A DNA stretch of 64,000 nucleotides from Apostichopus japonicus. Taxonomy: Eukaryota; Echinodermata; Holothuroidea; Aspidochirotida; Stichopodidae. Positions 62,706 through 64,000 of the stretch are shown piece by piece; position 1 is the first letter of the stretch, and each line of letters opens with the position of its first letter. The stretch lies in NCBI RefSeq assembly GCF_037975245.1, contig NC_092565.1:6874999-6938998 (forward strand). Reading direction: 5' to 3'. A program made the position numbers and the translations under genes. The notes under the pieces are model-generated. The model saw only the letters and a list, made by a program, of their open reading frames with translations, ran no database searches and had not been told where the DNA came from.

Positions 62706-62790
62706 AGGATGGCAGGATCACAGTGACTAAATGTGCCTGACAAATAATGTAATGGGCCCTTCGGAGGGCTGTTCGTACTGCGTCATAATT
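62691..62790 (+). repeat. Duplicated block, copy 2
   Basis: This is the partner of 62171-62265, with a small insertion (about 8 bp, ATCACAGTG-like) after GGATGGCAGG. It holds the same GCCCT-TCGG-AGGGC hairpin. Confidence 0.8.
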
Positions 62791-63094
62791 TTTTAATATT
62801 TAACCAAACTCTTTGCCCAAAAACAACCTCTTATGAACTGAATGAATTATGCCTCTCACATAAAATAACAGCAGGGTGACTGATCTGGTGTTATGAAATT
62901 AATCTTCAGATTCTCCCCAGCCTTCTCTGGTCCTCTCATACCGAAAGTACTACTCTGCTTTCCTAAGTTTACTCTGTGATGCCCCGCCTCTCTTTGTACC
63001 ATAAAAAAACGGATATAAATTCTGTTACCCACATGGAAAAAAAATGAAGAAAAAAAAAATTCAACGATATCTTTCTTTTCTTTTTGTATTACAG

Positions 63095-63116
63095 TCATTA
63101 ACAGCTTCAGATGGAG
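63095..63116 (+). CDS. RGS12: Candidate 22-nt microexon of the RGS12-type gene
   Basis: A strong polypyrimidine tract and acceptor (TTTTTGTATTACAG) precede TCATTAACAGCTTCAGATGG followed by AG|GTAAGA, a consensus donor. Read in phase 0 from 47442 or 54907 it encodes SLTASDG plus one base (phase 1 out) without a stop. An SDG-type motif shortly before the RGS domain is my recollection for the RGS12/RGS14 family and is unverified. The exon is unusually short, and it cannot be confirmed without the next exon, which lies beyond the window. Confidence 0.5.
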
Positions 63117-64000
63117 GTAAGATACTTTTCGCTTCATTTTGTACTCTATTCAATTCACTTACCTGTCTCCTCACGACCTTAGTACTCTAGAGTCTAAGTG
63201 TCTAGAGTGAATTACGTGCTACTTTTTCGTCAAAGCCCTTCTTTCTCTTAAAGGTATTGATTCGGAAACGATTTGCCAGAGATGGGTCTCAATAATAATA
63301 TATCGGCCTAAATGATGGTGAATGTAGCCATGAGCACTATTTAAAAATGTAATGTTCAGACATTTTTAATCTTCAAGTTACCTCCGATCACACCCCCTCC
63401 TCCCCCCCCTCCCCTTCCCCCATTCTCGAAATGTTTGCTGGACTCCTACTTCTTAAACGATACTGGAAGTAGCCATATATCGATACTGCATAATTCAAAA
63501 GAAGTTCCTTCTTTCCTTTTCCATTCCATTGAACTCTAGAACCTATGTCTAGTAAAATGGCAAACAAAGGCCATTAAAATAGAGTTAACTTTGAAAGAGA
63601 TACAATGGGTTGTTATTTTTTTTGGTGTAATATGTACAGTTAGAAGAGCGACTACAAAAAAGTGAAAGTGTAGTTTCCCATTTGTTGTTATGAATGAAAC
63701 AGTTAGGTAATGATTGAGCTAAACAACAAATGCGACACTTGGATATTCGTAGCTGGATAACTATGGGCTCAAACCAACGAGGCTTTGGGAAGAAGTGTGC
63801 TGCCAAGAACCTTTCATAGTGATTCTTTTATTATATTCCAGTGAAAACTAACATACACACAAGTAACATTGTCATTTATATAGTACATATTAATGTCTAT
63901 AGTTCATATAGAGGCGCAGGCTATAGCGATAGTTGGGGAAACTGCAGCATCGAGAAATCTAGCTTCCTCTCGGAACCTAAAAATTGTCCGACATCAGCGA
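63117..64000 (+). other. Following RGS12-type intron, partial
   Basis: This is AT-rich sequence with a C-rich string at 63391-63421. No exon with acceptor and donor in the right phase is evident before the window ends; the RGS domain exons should lie downstream. Confidence 0.45.

Larger units (their letters stand above)
47443..63094 (+). other. RGS12-type intron, 15.7 kb
   Basis: The intron runs from donor AAC|GTAAGT to acceptor TTGTATTACAG. It contains a SINE, two hAT-like elements, tRNA-like sequence, tandem repeats and an internal candidate first exon, listed separately. Parts (48.4-49.3, 59.3-59.8 and 61.4-61.8 kb) look less repetitive than the rest. No other exon is supported. Confidence 0.55.

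Noticed and set aside
1-64000. CRISPR array, operon, prophage or other prokaryotic system
   Set aside because: No regularly spaced repeats with unique spacers and no compact gene arrays; introns and repeats show animal nuclear DNA.

Overview
This is animal nuclear DNA. It shows GT-AG introns of 0.3 to 21 kb, AT-rich non-coding sequence, GC-richer exons and many short decayed transposons, and no sign of bacterial or organellar organisation. The RGS12-type gene, the L2/CR1-like LINE tail, the tRNA-derived SINEs and the dense hAT-like miniature elements together suggest a marine invertebrate, possibly an echinoderm such as a sea cucumber. That placement is an inference from style, not a demonstrated identity.

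Two protein-coding genes lie head to tail on the + strand. Gene A (about 12.3-19.4 kb) reconstructs cleanly as five coding exons: 12424-12613, 13508-13812, 14302-16149, 16492-16570 and 17970-18946. All junctions are GT-AG and phases agree, giving an open frame of 1132 codons. It has a basic N-terminus, a poly-Ser tract, a long acidic low-complexity middle, a C-terminal coiled coil and an Arg/Gly-rich tail. A TATA box lies 120 bp upstream of the ATG and poly(A) signals lie about 430-470 bp after the stop. I do not recognise its family.

Gene B is the 5' part of an RGS12-type regulator of G-protein signalling. One large exon (coding 24125-26203) carries a PDZ domain and a PTB domain. After a 21-kb intron comes a 126-nt exon (47317-47442), and after another 15.7 kb a candidate 22-nt microexon (63095-63116). 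The RGS, Ras-binding and GoLoco parts would lie beyond the right edge. Inside the second intron an ATG in perfect Kozak context opens a 93-nt phase-0 exon (54815-54907). It looks like an alternative first exon for a short isoform lacking PDZ and PTB.

The rest is intergenic or intronic DNA with old mobile elements. These are a 2.16-kb TIR element at 3.9-6.1 kb; a 2.3-kb composite TIR element at 9.7-12.0 kb carrying a nested 510-bp hAT-like insertion; hAT-like elements with exact 8-bp target duplications at 55.2-56.2 and 56.8-57.1 kb; several MITE-like inverted-repeat elements; a LINE 3' end at 39.1 kb; and two tRNA-derived SINE or tRNA-like fragments. There are also minisatellites, GA/CT tracts and long G or C homopolymers. 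I see no functional tRNA, rRNA or CRISPR array and no intact transposase. No clearly novel system is present. The points most worth checking are the unrecognised coiled-coil/RG-rich protein, the internal RGS12 promoter and microexon, and possible cis-regulatory islands in the RGS12 introns.
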